Shown one piece after another: positions 6,130-6,854 of a stretch of DNA of 6,854 nucleotides. The stretch's first letter is position 1; every line of letters starts with the position of its first letter. The notes below the pieces were generated by a model. It searched no databases. It had not been told where the DNA came from and was given only the letters and a program-made list of their open reading frames with translations. This stretch comes from Sphingomonas sp. (lineage in GTDB: Bacteria; Pseudomonadota; Alphaproteobacteria; Sphingomonadales; Sphingomonadaceae), in NCBI GenBank assembly GCA_030824725.1, contig JAPJRE010000213.1, positions 1 through 6,854 of the forward strand. Reading direction: 5' to 3'. The position numbers and the translations under genes were made by a program.

Positions 6130-6854
6130 AGCGGCTGCCCCGCCTGGCAGCGCTCCAGTTCGACCGCATCGTGCGCGCAGGCGATCGAGACATCGTCGCG
6201 GTGTTCGATCGAGAGGCGACGCAGTCGCGCCTGGTTGGTCATCCGGCTGTCGGCATCGACTTCCATCAGCCGCTGATAGGCGCGCAATCCGGGCGTGCAG
6301 CGCCGCCGCGCCTGGCGCATCTCGCCGCGATAGAAATAGGCGTCGCCCGCATGGAGCAGCCAGCGCCCGTCGTCGCGGCGGATCGCCACGCCGGCATGGC
6401 CCCAGGTGTGGCCGGGCAGCGGCACCAGCAGGATTTCGGGCGGCAACCCCTCCAGATCGCGCACCGCATCGAAGCCGAACCAGCGCTCGCTGCGCGCGCC
6501 ATAGCCGCGCCATTGCTGGACGCCGTCCAGTTGCGGCAGCCGCCAGCGATTGCGCGCGACCACCCCCGCATGAGGCCCGGTGGCGTCGTCATATTCGCGC
6601 TGCATCACATGAACGACCGCATTCGGAAAATCCTCCAGCCCGCCGGCATGGTCGAAATCGAGATGGGTAACGACGATGTGGCGCACATCGTCCGCGCGGA
6701 AACCCAGCGCTTCGATCTGGCGGATGGCGGTCTCCGCCTCGTGCAGGCGGATGTTGAGCATGGCGCGCCAGGCCTGGGTGATGCGCGGTGCGCCGGGCCC
6801 GTGCGGATGGGCGACGTCGCGCAGGCCATAGCCGGTATCGACCAGTACCAGGAT
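6126..6854 (-). CDS. metallo-beta-lactamase-fold hydrolase (5' end outside window)
   Basis: The frame is open to the window edge, giving 242 visible residues; only the N-terminus is missing. It begins within a strand ending VDTGYG, a usual early signature of the fold. Metal-site motifs in visible numbering are THLDFDH (His64, Asp66, Asp68, His69), PGHTWGH (His149), HAGD (Asp171) and a late CAHD (His228). The normal HxHxDH is HxDxDH here. Such enzymes hydrolyse lactones, thioesters or other esters; the AHL-lactonase-like group is one possibility, but no substrate can be assigned. An internal ATG at 6761 is not the start, because good family sequence continues upstream of it (DTGYG...). The gene overlaps the patatin gene by 4 bases and appears to lead, or at least precede, the unit with the patatin and alcohol dehydrogenase. 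Confidence 0.92.
   Translation of the reverse strand: MLVLVDTGYGLRDVAHPHGPGAPRITQAWRAMLNIRLHEAETAIRQIEALGFRADDVRHIVVTHLDFDHAGGLEDFPNAVVHVMQREYDDATGPHAGVVARNRWRLPQLDGVQQWRGYGARSERWFGFDAVRDLEGLPPEILLVPLPGHTWGHAGVAIRRDDGRWLLHAGDAYFYRGEMRQARRRCTPGLRAYQRLMEVDADSRMTNQARLRRLSIEHRDDVSIACAHDAVELERCQAGQPL

Noticed and set aside
6130..6513. N-terminal extension of the patatin gene up to 6513
   Set aside because: It overlaps the MBL-fold gene in another frame and reads as Arg/Ala-rich noise; patatin similarity begins just after the TTG at 6129.

Overview
The window is GC-rich (roughly two thirds G+C in the coding part) and tightly packed. Every confident gene lies on the minus strand, so transcription runs from high to low coordinates. 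The NuoD sequence is of the alphaproteobacterial/mitochondrial type, and the overall style (GC-rich codons, short spacers, a patatin phospholipase, paired short-chain dehydrogenases) suggests an alphaproteobacterium, most likely a sphingomonad. This assignment comes from recognition, not from a database search.

Right half (6854 to 4070): three genes joined stop-to-start. First is a metallo-beta-lactamase-fold hydrolase whose 5' end is cut by the window edge. It overlaps by 4 bases a patatin-like lipid acyl hydrolase that probably starts at TTG, and that gene overlaps by 4 bases (ATGA) a zinc-dependent medium-chain alcohol dehydrogenase. They look like one translationally coupled unit, perhaps for ester or lipid breakdown followed by oxidation of the released alcohol; the pathway is inference.

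Middle (3825 to 4069): a 245-base gap with an AT-rich patch that carries a good candidate promoter reading leftwards.

Left half (3824 to 366): a second leftward unit of two paralogous short-chain dehydrogenase/reductases (SDRs) followed by nuoD. The first SDR has a C-terminal hydrophobic helix and lacks the conserved catalytic Asn. The second starts at GTG four bases after the first stops and carries a lipoprotein-like signal with an LPGC lipobox. A strong bulged hairpin separates the second SDR from nuoD. The nuoD is full length with its quinone-pocket residues intact, but no other complex I gene is beside it.

Left edge (1 to 365): G+C falls to about 38% over bases 1-180 (hand count). A plus-strand frame open from base 1 to a TAA at 157-159 may be the 3' end of a converging, possibly foreign, gene. 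The most interesting points are the orphan nuoD in an SDR operon and the two SDRs with opposite putative membrane anchors. No RNA genes, CRISPR arrays or complete mobile elements were seen.
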